A stretch of 64,000 nucleotides of DNA, from positions 1 through 64,000 of the forward strand of contig JACKDR010000024.1 of the NCBI GenBank assembly GCA_020633495.1, given 5' to 3'. The DNA comes from Kofleriaceae bacterium (lineage in GTDB: Bacteria; Myxococcota_A; Polyangia; Haliangiales; Haliangiaceae). The notes under the pieces are model-generated. The model saw only the letters and a program-made list of their open reading frames with translations. It searched no databases and was not told the DNA's origin. The translations under genes and the position numbers were made by a program. Below, piece after piece: positions 15,495-26,356 of this stretch (the first letter of the stretch is position 1; the number at the start of each line of letters is the position of its first letter).

Positions 15495-16412
15495 CTACTT
15501 GGCCCGCGGGTGGCGCGCCAGGTACTGCTCGACCAGGCGCGCCCGGCTGACGTGGGTGTAGATCTGGGTGGTCGCGATGTCGGCGTGGCCGAGCATGGCC
15601 TGGACCGCGCGCAGGTCGGCGCCGCGCTCCAGCAGGTGGGTGGCGAACGAGTGCCGCAGCTTGTGCGGTGACACCTCGCCGTGCGGCAGCCGGACCCCGG
15701 CGGCGCGGGCGTAGCGGCCGAGCAGCTTCCAGAAGCCCTGCCGGGTCATCGGCTTGCCCCGCTCGGTCAGGAACAGCGCCGGCTCGCGCGGGTCGCGGAC
15801 CCAGCGCGGCCGGACCTCGGCGACGTAGGCGGCGACGGCGTCGCGGGCCGGCTGGCCCATGGGCACCAGGCGGGTCTTCTTGCCCTTGCCGGTGACCCGG
15901 ACGAAGCCGTGGCCGAGGTTGACGTCGCCCAGCGGCACGCCGATCAGCTCCGAGACGCGGACGCCGGTGGCGTAGAGCAGCTCGATCATCGCGGCGTCGC
16001 GGCAGCCCCGCGGGGTGTCGCGGCGGGGCGCCGCCAGCAGGCGCGCCACCGCGTCCTCGCCGAGGACGCCGGGCATGCGGGCGCCGAGCCGGGGCGCGTC
16101 GACCAGCTCGGTGGGGTCGGCGTCGAGCCACTTCTCGGCGATCAGGTGGCGGAACAGGCCGCGGATCGGCACCAGCGCCCGGGCGCGGCTGCGGGTCGAC
16201 AGCCCGGCCTCGGCCAGCGCGATCAGGTGGTCGGTGACGTCGGCGGCGGTGACGTCGTCGGCGACCCGGCGGCCGCGGTCGGCGAGCAGCGTCAGGAACT
16301 TGCCGAGGTCGCGGCCGTAGCCGTCGAGGGTGTGCACCGACAGCCCGCGCTCGACCTTGAGGTGGTCGAGGTACAGGTCGACCGCCCGGTCGAGGTCGAT
16401 GGATCGCGCCAC
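15495..16412 (-). CDS. XerC/XerD-type tyrosine recombinase
   Basis: A 305-residue site-specific recombinase. The N-terminal SAM-like domain is visible (VDLYLDHLKVERGLSVHTLDGYGRDL) and the catalytic domain contains Arg in ATGVRVSELI, HKLRHSFATHLLERG (His-x-x-Arg), LGHADIATTQ (His) and the nucleophile Tyr in IYTHV. All catalytic residues and the size fit a housekeeping Xer protein that resolves chromosome dimers at dif together with FtsK. The start is GTG 16412. It is not a mobile-element integrase by context: it sits next to the M50-scpAB housekeeping cluster and has no att repeat. Confidence 0.93.
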   Translation of the reverse strand: MARSIDLDRAVDLYLDHLKVERGLSVHTLDGYGRDLGKFLTLLADRGRRVADDVTAADVTDHLIALAEAGLSTRSRARALVPIRGLFRHLIAEKWLDADPTELVDAPRLGARMPGVLGEDAVARLLAAPRRDTPRGCRDAAMIELLYATGVRVSELIGVPLGDVNLGHGFVRVTGKGKKTRLVPMGQPARDAVAAYVAEVRPRWVRDPREPALFLTERGKPMTRQGFWKLLGRYARAAGVRLPHGEVSPHKLRHSFATHLLERGADLRAVQAMLGHADIATTQIYTHVSRARLVEQYLARHPRAK

Positions 16413-16499
16413 GCCGTATTCAGCGCGCCACCGGGACGTCGCGCGCAAGTTTTTGGTACCGTCGTCGACGTTTCGTCTTTCCCGAAGGGGGGAATCTCG

Positions 16500-18560
16500 A
16501 TGCTGCTCGTCCGTCGCGTCATCGCTTCGATCGCACTCACCGCGCTGGTCTCCGCGCCCGTCATCTCCTGTGGCCCGGCCCAGAAGCCCACCGGCGGGGG
16601 CGCCACCACCGGTGGCACCACCACCGTCGACGCCCTCAAGACCAAGGCGCCGCCCAACCAGGCCATCGTCCTCGGCACCGACGCCGGCGGCGGCTCGACC
16701 GCCATCGCGCTGTCCGACGCCGAGGCGACGGTCACCGTCGACTCGATGTGGGTCCGGCTCGGCCAGCCGGTCACCGGCGGCTCGAGCCCGGTCAAGCTGA
16801 CCGCGGCGCCCAACAGCGACGGCTCGGTCCGGGTCGGCTTCTACGAGGAGTTCGCCGGCGGCATCGGCCCGCAGTGGCGCGCCGGCGTCTGGCTGGCCGC
16901 GTTCATCGGCTCGACCACGCTGAACAAGGACCTGACCGACTTCAAGTTCACCGCCGAGGCCGGCGGCAACGTCGACGGCGCGTCGGCGTCGGGCCTGATG
17001 ACCGCGGGCTTCCTGGCCGCGATCACCGGCACCACGATCGATCCCAAGGCGACGATGACCGGGATCATCAACCCCGACGGCACGATCGGGCCGGTCGGCG
17101 GCATCCCGCAGAAGTTCACCGGCTCGATCGAGCTGGGCAAGAAGCGGCTCGGCTTCCCGATCGGCATGCGCTACTCGCAGGACCTCAACACCGGCGAGGC
17201 GGTCGACCTGGTCAAGCTGGCCAAGGACGCCGGCGCCGAGGCGGTCGAGGTCCCCGACGTCTACGCCGCCTACGAGCTGATGACCGGCAAGAAGCTGCCG
17301 CGACCGGTCCCCGTCGAGGAGAACGAGATGGACCTCGAGGCCGAGGTCGTCGAGGCCTACGACGCGGCCTACACGCAGTGGCAGACCGACCTGGGCTCGG
17401 AGTGGGACCGCCTGCTCGAGCTCGACAGCGCCGGGCGCCTGCCGCAGGGCCTGATCTCGCTGGCGATCGTCGCCCGCAACGAGGCCGAGTCGGCCGAGAA
17501 GATGCGCAAGCAGGGCTTCGCGCCGCTGGCCTACCAGCGGATGGTCGACGCCTGGATGTACGCGGCGTCGGCCAACGCGACCTCGGAGATCCTCGAGCTG
17601 GTCGCGTCCGGCGACCTGGTCGGCGCCAAGGCGCGGCTGCACGAGTTCGAGGGCCTGGCCAACACCACCGAGGCGGTCATCCGCGACGTCGGCACGATGA
17701 AGCCCGACACGATGGGCGGCCACCTGCAGATGCTGTCGGCGTTCCAGAAGGCGATCGCCGGCCTCGCGTCGTACATGCACGCCGGCGACACCACGGCGAT
17801 GACCAAGCAGTTCCTCGATCAGCTCGGCGGCGTGCCCGCCGACCAGCTGGCGTCGCCCGACATGGCGGAGGCGGTCGTGCAGATGGTGGCGCCGACGATC
17901 ATCTCGATCGCACGCGCGGTCGCCAACAGCGCCGCAGCCAAGGAGTCGATGGCGATCGAGGGCGTCAAGAGCCTCAACTACATGTGCTCGCTGCCCAACG
18001 TCCACCGCCTGGCCACCAGCTTCCAGTCGGCGGCCGCGGCCAACGTCACCTACTTCGAGACCCTGCTGAGCATCACCGACGACGCCACCCGCAACCGCGT
18101 CGCGATGATGGAGCCCGACTACCTGACCGCGTACGTGTCGTCGAACGTCACCAAGATGAGCGGCATGCCCGAGAGCCTCAAGAGCGAGTGGGGCGAGGAC
18201 TCGCTGGCGTGGGGCCTGTTCGGCCTGGCCGCCGAGGAGCTGGGCTACTTCAAGGCGTCGACCCTGATCAGCAAGTGGTACTCGCTGGGCGTCCAGAACG
18301 ACCCGTACACCGGCCGGCCGACCGCGGTCGAGCACGAGAAGGCGTTCATGAACATGCTGACCACCGCCGAGCGCAAGGCGCGCGAGAACGCGCGCGCGGC
18401 CAAGGTCGCCGCCGGCTCGATCCCGGTGCAGGCGCGCATCGCCTACCAGAACGCGCGCGTCCTGCGCGAGGGCGACCTCGCCGACAAGCTGCAAGCGCTG
18501 GAGATGTTCTGGGCGGCGTCGTCGTACTCGCAGACCGCCGTGATGCTGGCGCGCAACTAG
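16500..18560 (+). CDS. Lipoprotein with Lon (S16)-like protease domain
   Basis: A 686-residue protein with a lipoprotein signal (lipobox-like ISC at residue 24) and strong Shine-Dalgarno GAAGGGGGG before ATG 16500. Residues ~145-260 resemble the Lon proteolytic domain: GGNVDGASASGLMTAGFLAAITG (Ser in DGASASG at the place of the Lon Ser nucleophile), then GTIGPVGGIPQKFTGSIELGKKRL, where the Lys of GGIPQK matches the catalytic Lys. No AAA+ domain is present. The remaining ~400 residues are helical and unknown to me. It would be an envelope-anchored, ATP-independent Lon-fold protease or pseudo-protease. It is divergent from xerD. Confidence 0.75.
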   Translation: MLLVRRVIASIALTALVSAPVISCGPAQKPTGGGATTGGTTTVDALKTKAPPNQAIVLGTDAGGGSTAIALSDAEATVTVDSMWVRLGQPVTGGSSPVKLTAAPNSDGSVRVGFYEEFAGGIGPQWRAGVWLAAFIGSTTLNKDLTDFKFTAEAGGNVDGASASGLMTAGFLAAITGTTIDPKATMTGIINPDGTIGPVGGIPQKFTGSIELGKKRLGFPIGMRYSQDLNTGEAVDLVKLAKDAGAEAVEVPDVYAAYELMTGKKLPRPVPVEENEMDLEAEVVEAYDAAYTQWQTDLGSEWDRLLELDSAGRLPQGLISLAIVARNEAESAEKMRKQGFAPLAYQRMVDAWMYAASANATSEILELVASGDLVGAKARLHEFEGLANTTEAVIRDVGTMKPDTMGGHLQMLSAFQKAIAGLASYMHAGDTTAMTKQFLDQLGGVPADQLASPDMAEAVVQMVAPTIISIARAVANSAAAKESMAIEGVKSLNYMCSLPNVHRLATSFQSAAAANVTYFETLLSITDDATRNRVAMMEPDYLTAYVSSNVTKMSGMPESLKSEWGEDSLAWGLFGLAAEELGYFKASTLISKWYSLGVQNDPYTGRPTAVEHEKAFMNMLTTAERKARENARAAKVAAGSIPVQARIAYQNARVLREGDLADKLQALEMFWAASSYSQTAVMLARN

Positions 18561-18670
18561 CGCACCGCGCGACCGTTCGTGACCAAAGGGCCGGGGGCGA
18601 CCCCGGTCCTTCGTGCGTCCGGGTGCCGCGTCGCGCAGGGCGCGCGCCCCCCGGGCGGCCGCGCTCGACG

Positions 18671-18796
18671 TCGCTCACCCCGAGCGCTCGACCGACGGCC
18701 GTCGGAGATTCGCCGCAACACGAACCGGGTCAGGTCGCGTGGTCGACGTGGTTCGCTCACCTCGAGCGGAGCCCGAGCGGCGCAGGCGCGAGGGCG
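18671..18796. repeat. Dispersed intergenic repeat (relative of the 6.7-kb units)
   Basis: The 243-bp gap after the Lon-like gene holds a CGCTCACCCCGAGCGCTCGA element near 18,671 and, at 18,752-18,796, a unit that is the reverse complement of the 6,681-6,985 repeat core (CGCTCACCTCGAGCGGAGCCCGAGCGGCGCAGG...GAGGGCG), with some divergence. It lies between convergent genes, so it may also act as a structured transcription end. No coding potential seen. Confidence 0.65.
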
Positions 18797-18803
18797 TAGC
18801 GCG

Positions 18804-19151
18804 CTAGCCGTGGTAGTCGGGGCCGTCGGCGCCGACGAGGAGCTCGGTCGCGATCACGGCGGCGGCGCGGCGCGGCGCGAGCGCCGCGAGCGCGGGGTCG
18901 GGGTCGGCGCGGTAGGCGGCGAAGGCCGCGGCGTCGGGGAAGGTCACGACGTGGACCTCGCGGAACGTCGCGTCGTCGCCGCCACCGGGCGCCACGACGG
19001 TGCGCTCGATGCGGCCACCGTGGCGGGCCATGACCCGCGCCGCCTCGCGCTCGTAGGCGCGGAAGCCGGCGGCCTCGGCGGCACGCACGGTGAGGATCGC
19101 GACCACGGTCAGCCGCGACGGCGCGGCGCCGCCGTCGTGCTCGGTGGTCAC
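18804..19151 (-). CDS. Small DUF1330-like / dimeric alpha-beta barrel protein
   Basis: A 115-residue protein with the layout of the dimeric alpha/beta barrel superfamily: RLTVVAILTVRAAEAAGFRAYEREAARVMARHGGR, then EVHVVTFPDAAAFAAYRADP. This order (strand, helix with Tyr, His-Gly-Gly turn, strand, FPD-x-x-AA-x-x-AYR) is what DUF1330 and related proteins show. No catalytic residue can be named. It starts almost on top of the stop of the upstream M17-like gene and probably shares its transcript. Function unknown. Confidence 0.6.
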   Translation of the reverse strand: MTTEHDGGAAPSRLTVVAILTVRAAEAAGFRAYEREAARVMARHGGRIERTVVAPGGGDDATFREVHVVTFPDAAAFAAYRADPDPALAALAPRRAAAVIATELLVGADGPDYHG

Positions 19152-19152
19152 G

Positions 19153-19791
19153 TCAGTCCCGCCGCTGGCGCAGCAGGTCGGCCATGTCCTTGTGCCCGTT
19201 CGGCGAGTCGACCAGGGTCACGGCCCGGGGCTCGAGGCCGTCCTTGCCGGCCTCGTCGAGCCACAGCTCGAGGGCGCGGCGGGCGCCGATGAGCCCGGTG
19301 GCGCGCCCCGGCGGCTCGACCGCGTACTCGGTGACGCCGGCGTCGTCGGCGACCTTGCGGATCCACCGGACGTCCTCGCGGAAGCGGGCCTCGCCGTAGT
19401 CGTTGGACTCGCCGAGGCCGAAGATCATCAGGCGGCCGAAGCGGAGGCGCCGGCCCGGCGGCATCATCAGGGTCTCGCCACGCTCGCCCGAGACCTTGCC
19501 CTTCTTGATCAGACGCGACAGGCGGCCGCACAGCCGCCAGTCGACCAGGCCGGCGGCGCCGCGCAGCGGCCGCTCGTCGCGGAACACCGGCAACACCAGC
19601 GTGTCGCGCGAGGTCTCGTCCCACTTCGCCAGATCCGCGGCGAGGATCGCGACCCGCCCGGCGCTGCGCCGCTCGGTGCCGCCCGGCGCGCCGCCGGCCG
19701 CCGTCGCCCCGCCCTCGCCCGCCGCGCCGCCCGCCGCCGGCTTGTCGCTACCCGCCGCCGGCTTGCCGCCGCCCCCGCCGCCGGCCGCCAT
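19153..19791 (-). CDS. Protein resembling the leucyl aminopeptidase (M17) N-terminal domain only
   Basis: A 212-residue protein. A Gly/Ala-rich stretch of ~45 residues at the start is probably disordered. Residues ~60-205 resemble the macro-type N-terminal domain of M17 leucyl aminopeptidases: DTLVLPVFRDERPLRGAAGLVDWRLCGRLSRLI, then LMIFGLGE. The zinc-binding catalytic domain of M17 enzymes (NTDAEGR) is missing, so it is not a peptidase as encoded. It may be a macro-fold binding protein. It lies two bases after nusB on the same strand. Start at ATG 19791. Confidence 0.55.
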   Translation of the reverse strand: MAAGGGGGGKPAAGSDKPAAGGAAGEGGATAAGGAPGGTERRSAGRVAILAADLAKWDETSRDTLVLPVFRDERPLRGAAGLVDWRLCGRLSRLIKKGKVSGERGETLMMPPGRRLRFGRLMIFGLGESNDYGEARFREDVRWIRKVADDAGVTEYAVEPPGRATGLIGARRALELWLDEAGKDGLEPRAVTLVDSPNGHKDMADLLRQRRD

Positions 19792-19793
19792 GG

Positions 19794-20228
19794 CTACGAC
19801 TCCGACGACCGGCCCAGGCCGGCGGCGATGCGATCGAGGATGCCGTTGACGAACGCGGGCGACTCGGCGGTGCCGAACCGCTTGGCCAGCTCGACGGCCT
19901 CGTTGATGACGACCTTGACCGGCGTCTGGGTGAAGCTGCGCAGCTCGCACACCGCGAGCCGCAGGATGTTGCGATCGACCCGGCTCATCCGCTCGAGCCG
20001 CCAGTTGCGCGACGCGCTGGCGATGACCTCGTCGATCGCGGCCAGCTCCTCGACGCTGCGGGTCACCAGCTCGGTCGCGAACTGGTGCGCCGGCTCGTCG
20101 ACGTCGAGCTCGAAGCTGGCCCCCCACACGCCGAGCGCGCCGCCGACGTCGGTGGCGCGATCGACGTCCCGGGCGTAAAGCACCTGCAGCGCGAAGCCGC
20201 GGGCCTTGCGCCGGCTGCCGGGCGCCAT
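19794..20228 (-). CDS. nusB: Transcription antitermination protein NusB
   Basis: A 144-residue all-helical protein. RKARGFALQVLYARD at the start and DRNILRLAVCELRSF ... KVVINEAVELAKRFGTAESPAFVNGILDRIA at the end are the signature blocks. NusB binds boxA RNA with NusE and stops premature Rho termination on rRNA operons. ATG 20228 overlaps the ribH stop by one base, so nusB is translationally coupled to the riboflavin genes, an order conserved across many bacteria. Confidence 0.96.
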   Translation of the reverse strand: MAPGSRRKARGFALQVLYARDVDRATDVGGALGVWGASFELDVDEPAHQFATELVTRSVEELAAIDEVIASASRNWRLERMSRVDRNILRLAVCELRSFTQTPVKVVINEAVELAKRFGTAESPAFVNGILDRIAAGLGRSSES

Positions 20229-20704
20229 CAGCCGCCCCCGCGGATCGCCTTGAACAGGCTGGCCATCTCGATCGCGGCCATCGCGGCGTCGAAGCCCTTG
20301 TTGCCGGCCTTGGTGCCGGCCCGCTCGATGGCCTGCTCGATCGTGTCGACCGTCAGCACGCCGAAGACCACCGGGATGTCCGAGGTCGCGGCGGCCTGGG
20401 CGATGCCCTTGGACGCCTCGTTGGCGACGACGTCGAAGTGCGGGGTCGAGCCGCGGATCACCGCGCCCAGCGCGACGACCGCGTCGACGCCGCCCCTGGC
20501 CAGGACCTGGCGCACCACCTGCGGCAGCTCCCAGGCGCCGGGGCACCGGTACAGCGTGACGTCGCCGTCGGCGCCGCCGGTGCGGACGATCGCGTCGACC
20601 GCGCCCGCGACCAGGGGCTCGACGATCAGCGCGTTGAAGCGGCTCGCCACGAGGGCGATCCGCAGCCCGGCTGCGGACAGGGTACCTTCGACGACCTTGG
20701 GCAT
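20228..20704 (-). CDS. ribH: 6,7-dimethyl-8-ribityllumazine synthase
   Basis: A 158-residue lumazine synthase, which condenses 3,4-dihydroxy-2-butanone 4-phosphate (from RibB) with the pyrimidine made by RibD. Key blocks are VASRFNALIVEPL, CPGAWELPQV (substrate loop), ALGAVIRGSTPHFDVVANEASKGI (the GAVIRG and His catalytic region) and FGVLTVDTIEQAIERAGTKAGNKG. Forms icosahedral or pentameric shells in other bacteria. It is the last riboflavin gene of the cluster and is followed by nusB with a one-base overlap. Confidence 0.96.
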   Translation of the reverse strand: MPKVVEGTLSAAGLRIALVASRFNALIVEPLVAGAVDAIVRTGGADGDVTLYRCPGAWELPQVVRQVLARGGVDAVVALGAVIRGSTPHFDVVANEASKGIAQAAATSDIPVVFGVLTVDTIEQAIERAGTKAGNKGFDAAMAAIEMASLFKAIRGGG

Positions 20705-20724
20705 CGCGGCGACTCTATCACCAA

Positions 20725-21902
<1,178 letters not shown>

Positions 21903-21906
<4 letters not shown>

Positions 21907-22553
21907 GGCAGGCCTCTCAGGGGGCGCTCGGGGTCGATCGTCGAGGCGGCGCCGGCCGGCAGGTGGCCGCCCAGCAGCTTCTCGACGTACTTGCCGATGA
22001 CGTCGACCTCGAGGTTGACGCGACGTCCGGCGGGCTTGGCGCCCAGGGTGGTCTTGGCGGCGGTGTGCGGGATGATCGCGACGTCGAAGCCGGCGGCGTC
22101 GACGCGGTTGACGGTCAGGCTGATGCCGTCGAGGGCGATCGAGCCCTTCTCGACGACGTAGCGCAAGAGCGCCGGCGCGGCGGCGACGGTGTAGACGATG
22201 TTGGCGCCGAGGTCGCGGCGCGCGGTGATCGTGCCGAGGCCGTCGACGTGGCCGGCGACCAGGTGGCCGCCGAGGCGGTCGCCCAGGCGCATCGCGCGCT
22301 CGAGGTTGACCCGGGCCCCGGGGCGCAGATCGCCGACGGTGGTGCGGGCCAGGGTCTCGGCGCCGGCCAGGACGGCGTAGCTGGTGCCGTCGGTGGCCGT
22401 GACGGTGAGGCAGCAGCCGTCGTGGCACACCGAGTCGCCCAGGGCCAGCTCGGCGACCGGCATGGCGTCGGGCCGGACCATCAGCTCGACGGCGTCACCG
22501 CGCCGGTCGGCGCGCACCACGGTGCCGAGATCCTCGACGAGGCCGGTGAACAC
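21903..22553 (-). CDS. ribE: Riboflavin synthase alpha subunit
   Basis: A 216-residue enzyme that dismutates two 6,7-dimethyl-8-ribityllumazine molecules into riboflavin and a pyrimidine. Two repeated beta-barrel lumazine-binding domains are visible: MFTGLVEDLGTV at the start, the first domain with DSVCHDGCCLTVT, the second with KGSIALDGISLTVNRV; GGHLVAGHVDGLG lies at the junction. Length is normal. The gene lies between ribD and ribBA with short spacing or overlap, all in the leftward rib operon. No FMN riboswitch is visible upstream of it. Confidence 0.96.
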
Positions 22554-22603
22554 GGGGGGGTCTTACCACAGGCGCGCCGCGGCACCGGCGTGAAGTCGGC
22601 TCG

Positions 22604-23817
22604 TCACCGGCGCGCCCCAGGGCGCGCCCGCGGCCGCGCCAGGCCGGTCGGCGCCGGCAGCCGCCGCGCCACCAGCAGGACGTCGTCGCCGAGGCGCCAG
22701 GGCGCGCCGTCGAAGGCCAGGCGAGGGCGCCGGCCAGGCGGGCGACGCCGTCGCCGCCGACCCACGCCGGGCCGCCGCGGCCAGCGCGCGCGGCCGCCGA
22801 GGATCAGCGGGGCCACGAACAGCTGGACCTCGTCGGCCAGGTCGGCGGCCACCAGGCCGGCGTGGATCTCGGGGCCGCCTCGACCAGCACCGACAGCACG
22901 CCGGCGGCGCCCAGCCGGCGGACCAGGGCGCGCAGGTCGACCCGGCCGCCGCGATCGCGCAGCCGCCACACCTCGGCGCCGGCGGCCTCGAGGCGGCGCT
23001 GCCGGCTCGCCGGGGCGGCCGCGGTGGTCGCGATGATGACCCGGGCGCCCTGCCCGGCCCCGGCGAGCAGCGCGGCCCCGACCGGGGTCCGCAGCCGGCT
23101 GTCGACGACGACCCGCACCGGGTCGCGGCCGCCGGCGACGCCGCGCACGGTCAGCCGGGGGTCGTCGGCCAGCACGGTGCCGATGCCGACCAGGACGGCG
23201 TCGAGGCGATCGCGGAGCCGGTGGACCTCGGCGCGGGCGGCCTCGCCGGTGATCCACCGCGACGCGCCGGTGCGGGTCGCGACCCGGCCGTCGAGCGAGA
23301 CCCCGGCCTTGAGCACGACGTGGGGGCGGCGGAGCCGGGCCCAGGTGAAGAACGGCCGGTTCAGCGCCTCGCTGGCGTCGCCGAGGACGCCGGTCACGAC
23401 CTCGACGCCGTGGCGGGCCAGCCAGCGGGCGCCGCCGGCGTGGCCGGCGACCGGGTCCATGGCGCCGATGACGACGCGGCGGATCCCGGCGGCGGCCACC
23501 GCGGGCGCGCACGGGCCGGTGCGGCCGTGGTGGTTGCACGGCTCGAGGTTGACGTAGAGCGTGGCGCCGTCGCCGCGGCGGCCGGCCGCGGCCAGGGCGT
23601 CGAGGGCGACGATCTCGGCGTGGGCGGTGCCGGCGCGGCGGTGCCAGCCCTCGGCGAGCTTGCGGCCGCGGCCGTCGACGACGACGCACCCGACCACCGG
23701 GTTGGGCGCGGTGCGGCCCTCGGCGCGGGCCGCCAGCTGCAGGCAGCGCCGCATCCAGCGGACGTCGGCGGCGGTGGGCTCGCCGCGGGCGGGGCGCGCG
23801 GGCGCGCGCCCGCTCAC
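22604..23817 (-). CDS. ribD: Riboflavin biosynthesis deaminase/reductase RibD (interrupted by frameshifts)
   Basis: RibD deaminates and then reduces the first pyrimidine of riboflavin synthesis. The deaminase half is intact: AHAEIVALDAL (HAE zinc motif) and NLEPCNHHGRTGPC (PCxxxGRTPPC-type zinc ligands), then the reductase half with LKAGVSLDGRVA and SRWITGEAAR. Near 22,875 the frame breaks: VLSVLVEA should continue as GGPEIHAGLVAADLADEVQLFVAPLILGG, which is present in the next frame, consistent with one missing G. Two more shifts are needed between ~22,730 and 22,800 to keep GPAWVGGDGVARL and then LAFDGAPWRLGDDVLL in line. Since riboflavin synthesis is otherwise complete here, base-calling errors are more likely than gene death. 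Confidence 0.85.
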
Positions 23818-24269
23818 GCCCCCCTCTTGAGCTCGTCGAGCTCCTCGGCGAAGTCCTCGAGGTCGCGGAAGTCGCGGTAGATCGACGCGAACCGGACGTA
23901 GGCGACCTTGTCGAGGGTGCGCAGCTTGGGCAGCACCCGCTCGCCGATGTCACGCGACGCGATCTCGGGGACGCCGAGCTCGCCGATCTCGCGCTCGACC
24001 TCCTCGGCGATGCGCTTGACGTCGGCCTGCGACACCGGGAGCTTGTTGACCGCGTGGATCAGGCCGCGCTCGATCTTGTTGCGATCGAACGGCTCGCGCC
24101 GGCCGTCGTTCTTGATCACCGCCGGCATCGACTCCTCGATGCGCTCGTAGGTGGTGAAGCGACGATCGCAGGCCTCGCACTCGCGCCGGCGACGGATCTC
24201 GGCGCCGTCCCGCGACGCCCGCGAGTCGATGACCTTGTCCTCGAGCGCGCCGCAGAACGGGCAGCGCAC
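23814..24269 (-). CDS. nrdR: Transcriptional repressor NrdR
   Basis: A 151-residue regulator of ribonucleotide reductase genes. The N-terminal zinc ribbon is MRCPFCGALEDKVIDSR ... RRRRECEACDRRFTTYER (four Cys), followed by the ATP-cone domain (VIKNDGRREPFDRNKIERGLIHAV) that senses ATP/dATP. It binds NrdR boxes upstream of nrd operons; no nrd gene is in the window. It overlaps ribD by four bases and is close to rpiB, a common rpiB-(glyA)-nrdR-ribD order. Confidence 0.97.
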   Translation of the reverse strand: MRCPFCGALEDKVIDSRASRDGAEIRRRRECEACDRRFTTYERIEESMPAVIKNDGRREPFDRNKIERGLIHAVNKLPVSQADVKRIAEEVEREIGELGVPEIASRDIGERVLPKLRTLDKVAYVRFASIYRDFRDLEDFAEELDELKRGA

Positions 24270-24272
24270 GGC

Positions 24273-24730
24273 CTAGCCGCCTCCCTCGAGCGCGGTGATC
24301 TTGGCGACCCGGTTGGCGTGGCGGCCGCCCTCGAAGGGCGTGGCGCGGAAGACCCGGACGATGGTCTCGGCGACCCCGGAGCCGACCACGCGGGCGCCCA
24401 GCGCGACCACGTTGGCGTCGTTGTGGGCGCGCGACATCTGCGCGGTGAAGGCCTCGTGGCACAGCGCGCAGCGCACGCCGGGCACCTTGTTGGCGGCGAT
24501 CGAGATGCCGATGCCGGTGCCGCACAGCACCAGCCCGAAGACGTCGTCCTCGTGGCGAGCCCGGGCCGCGGCGACCTCGCGGCCGACCATCGCGCCGTAG
24601 TCGGGGTAGTCGACCGAGGCTTCGCCGTCGGTGCCGAGGTCCTCGACCTCGTCGCCGAGCGCGCGCAACAGCGCGACCAGCTGGCGGCGCAGCGGCACCG
24701 CCGCGTGATCGCTGCCGGCGAACCAGCGCA

Positions 24731-24731
<1 letters not shown>
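24273..24731 (-). CDS. rpiB: Ribose-5-phosphate isomerase B
   Basis: A 152-residue RpiB/LacAB-family isomerase that interconverts ribose 5-phosphate and ribulose 5-phosphate, the precursor used by RibB. Motifs: GSDHAAVPLR near the start (Asp and His of the active site), DYPDYG, and LCGTGIGISIAANKVPGVRCALCHEAFTAQMSRAHNDANVVALG, with the catalytic Cys in LCGTGIG. ATG 24731 overlaps the fabF stop by one base; the longer open frame upstream is fabF read out of frame. Confidence 0.95.
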
Positions 24732-25981
<1,250 letters not shown>

Positions 25982-26002
25982 GGGTCCTCCACGGCACGCC
26001 CG

Positions 26003-26029
26003 CCCGGGGCCCCGGGGCCAGGCCCCGGG
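26003..26029 (-). terminator. GC-rich hairpin between acpP and fabF
   Basis: A perfect 9-bp inverted repeat (CCCGGGGCC at 26,003-26,011 and GGCCCCGGG at 26,021-26,029, loop 9) lies in the 55-bp gap. There is no T run, so it is not a full Rho-independent terminator. It may attenuate read-through or protect the abundant acpP transcript; this is inference. Confidence 0.4.
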
Positions 26030-26036
26030 AACCGCC

Positions 26037-26279
26037 TCACTTGGCGTGCGACTTGATGTAGTTCGTGGCGTCCTTGACGGTCTTGATCTGCTCGGTGTCT
26101 TCCTCGGGGATCTCGATCTTGAACTCCTGCTCGAGGGCGAGCACCAGCTCGACGACGGCCAGCGAATCGGCCTTGAGATCGTCGACGAACGACGCCTCGG
26201 GGCGGAGCTGCTCGGCGGACACCTCGAGCTGCTGGCAGATGATCTCCTTGACCTTGGTCTCGATCTCTTCGGGCGACAT
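26037..26279 (-). CDS. acpP: Acyl carrier protein
   Basis: An 80-residue acidic four-helix carrier protein. The phosphopantetheine attachment site is Ser39 in LKADSLAVVEL; the helix II acidic residues that contact partner enzymes (VVELVLALEQEF) are present. The usual Gly before the Asp-Ser-Leu is Lys-Ala here and the residue after is Ala rather than Asp, a mild variation. It carries growing acyl chains between FabD, FabG and FabF, all encoded in this cluster. Upstream of ATG 26279 there is an AAGGAC-type ribosome site. Confidence 0.96.
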   Translation of the reverse strand: MSPEEIETKVKEIICQQLEVSAEQLRPEASFVDDLKADSLAVVELVLALEQEFKIEIPEEDTEQIKTVKDATNYIKSHAK

Positions 26280-26356
26280 GGGACGGTCCTTTCGGGGCTT
26301 TCGGGCTCGGCGCGACGGGCGGCGAGCGGGTCGGGACTATGGATCGTTCTACGGGG

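Noticed and set aside
15495..16412. Integrase of a second mobile element
   Set aside because: It is XerC/D-sized and typed, next to housekeeping genes, with no att repeats or cargo.
22554..24272. FMN riboswitch in front of rib genes
   Set aside because: Genes overlap or are a few bases apart and no RFN-type conserved segment is seen.
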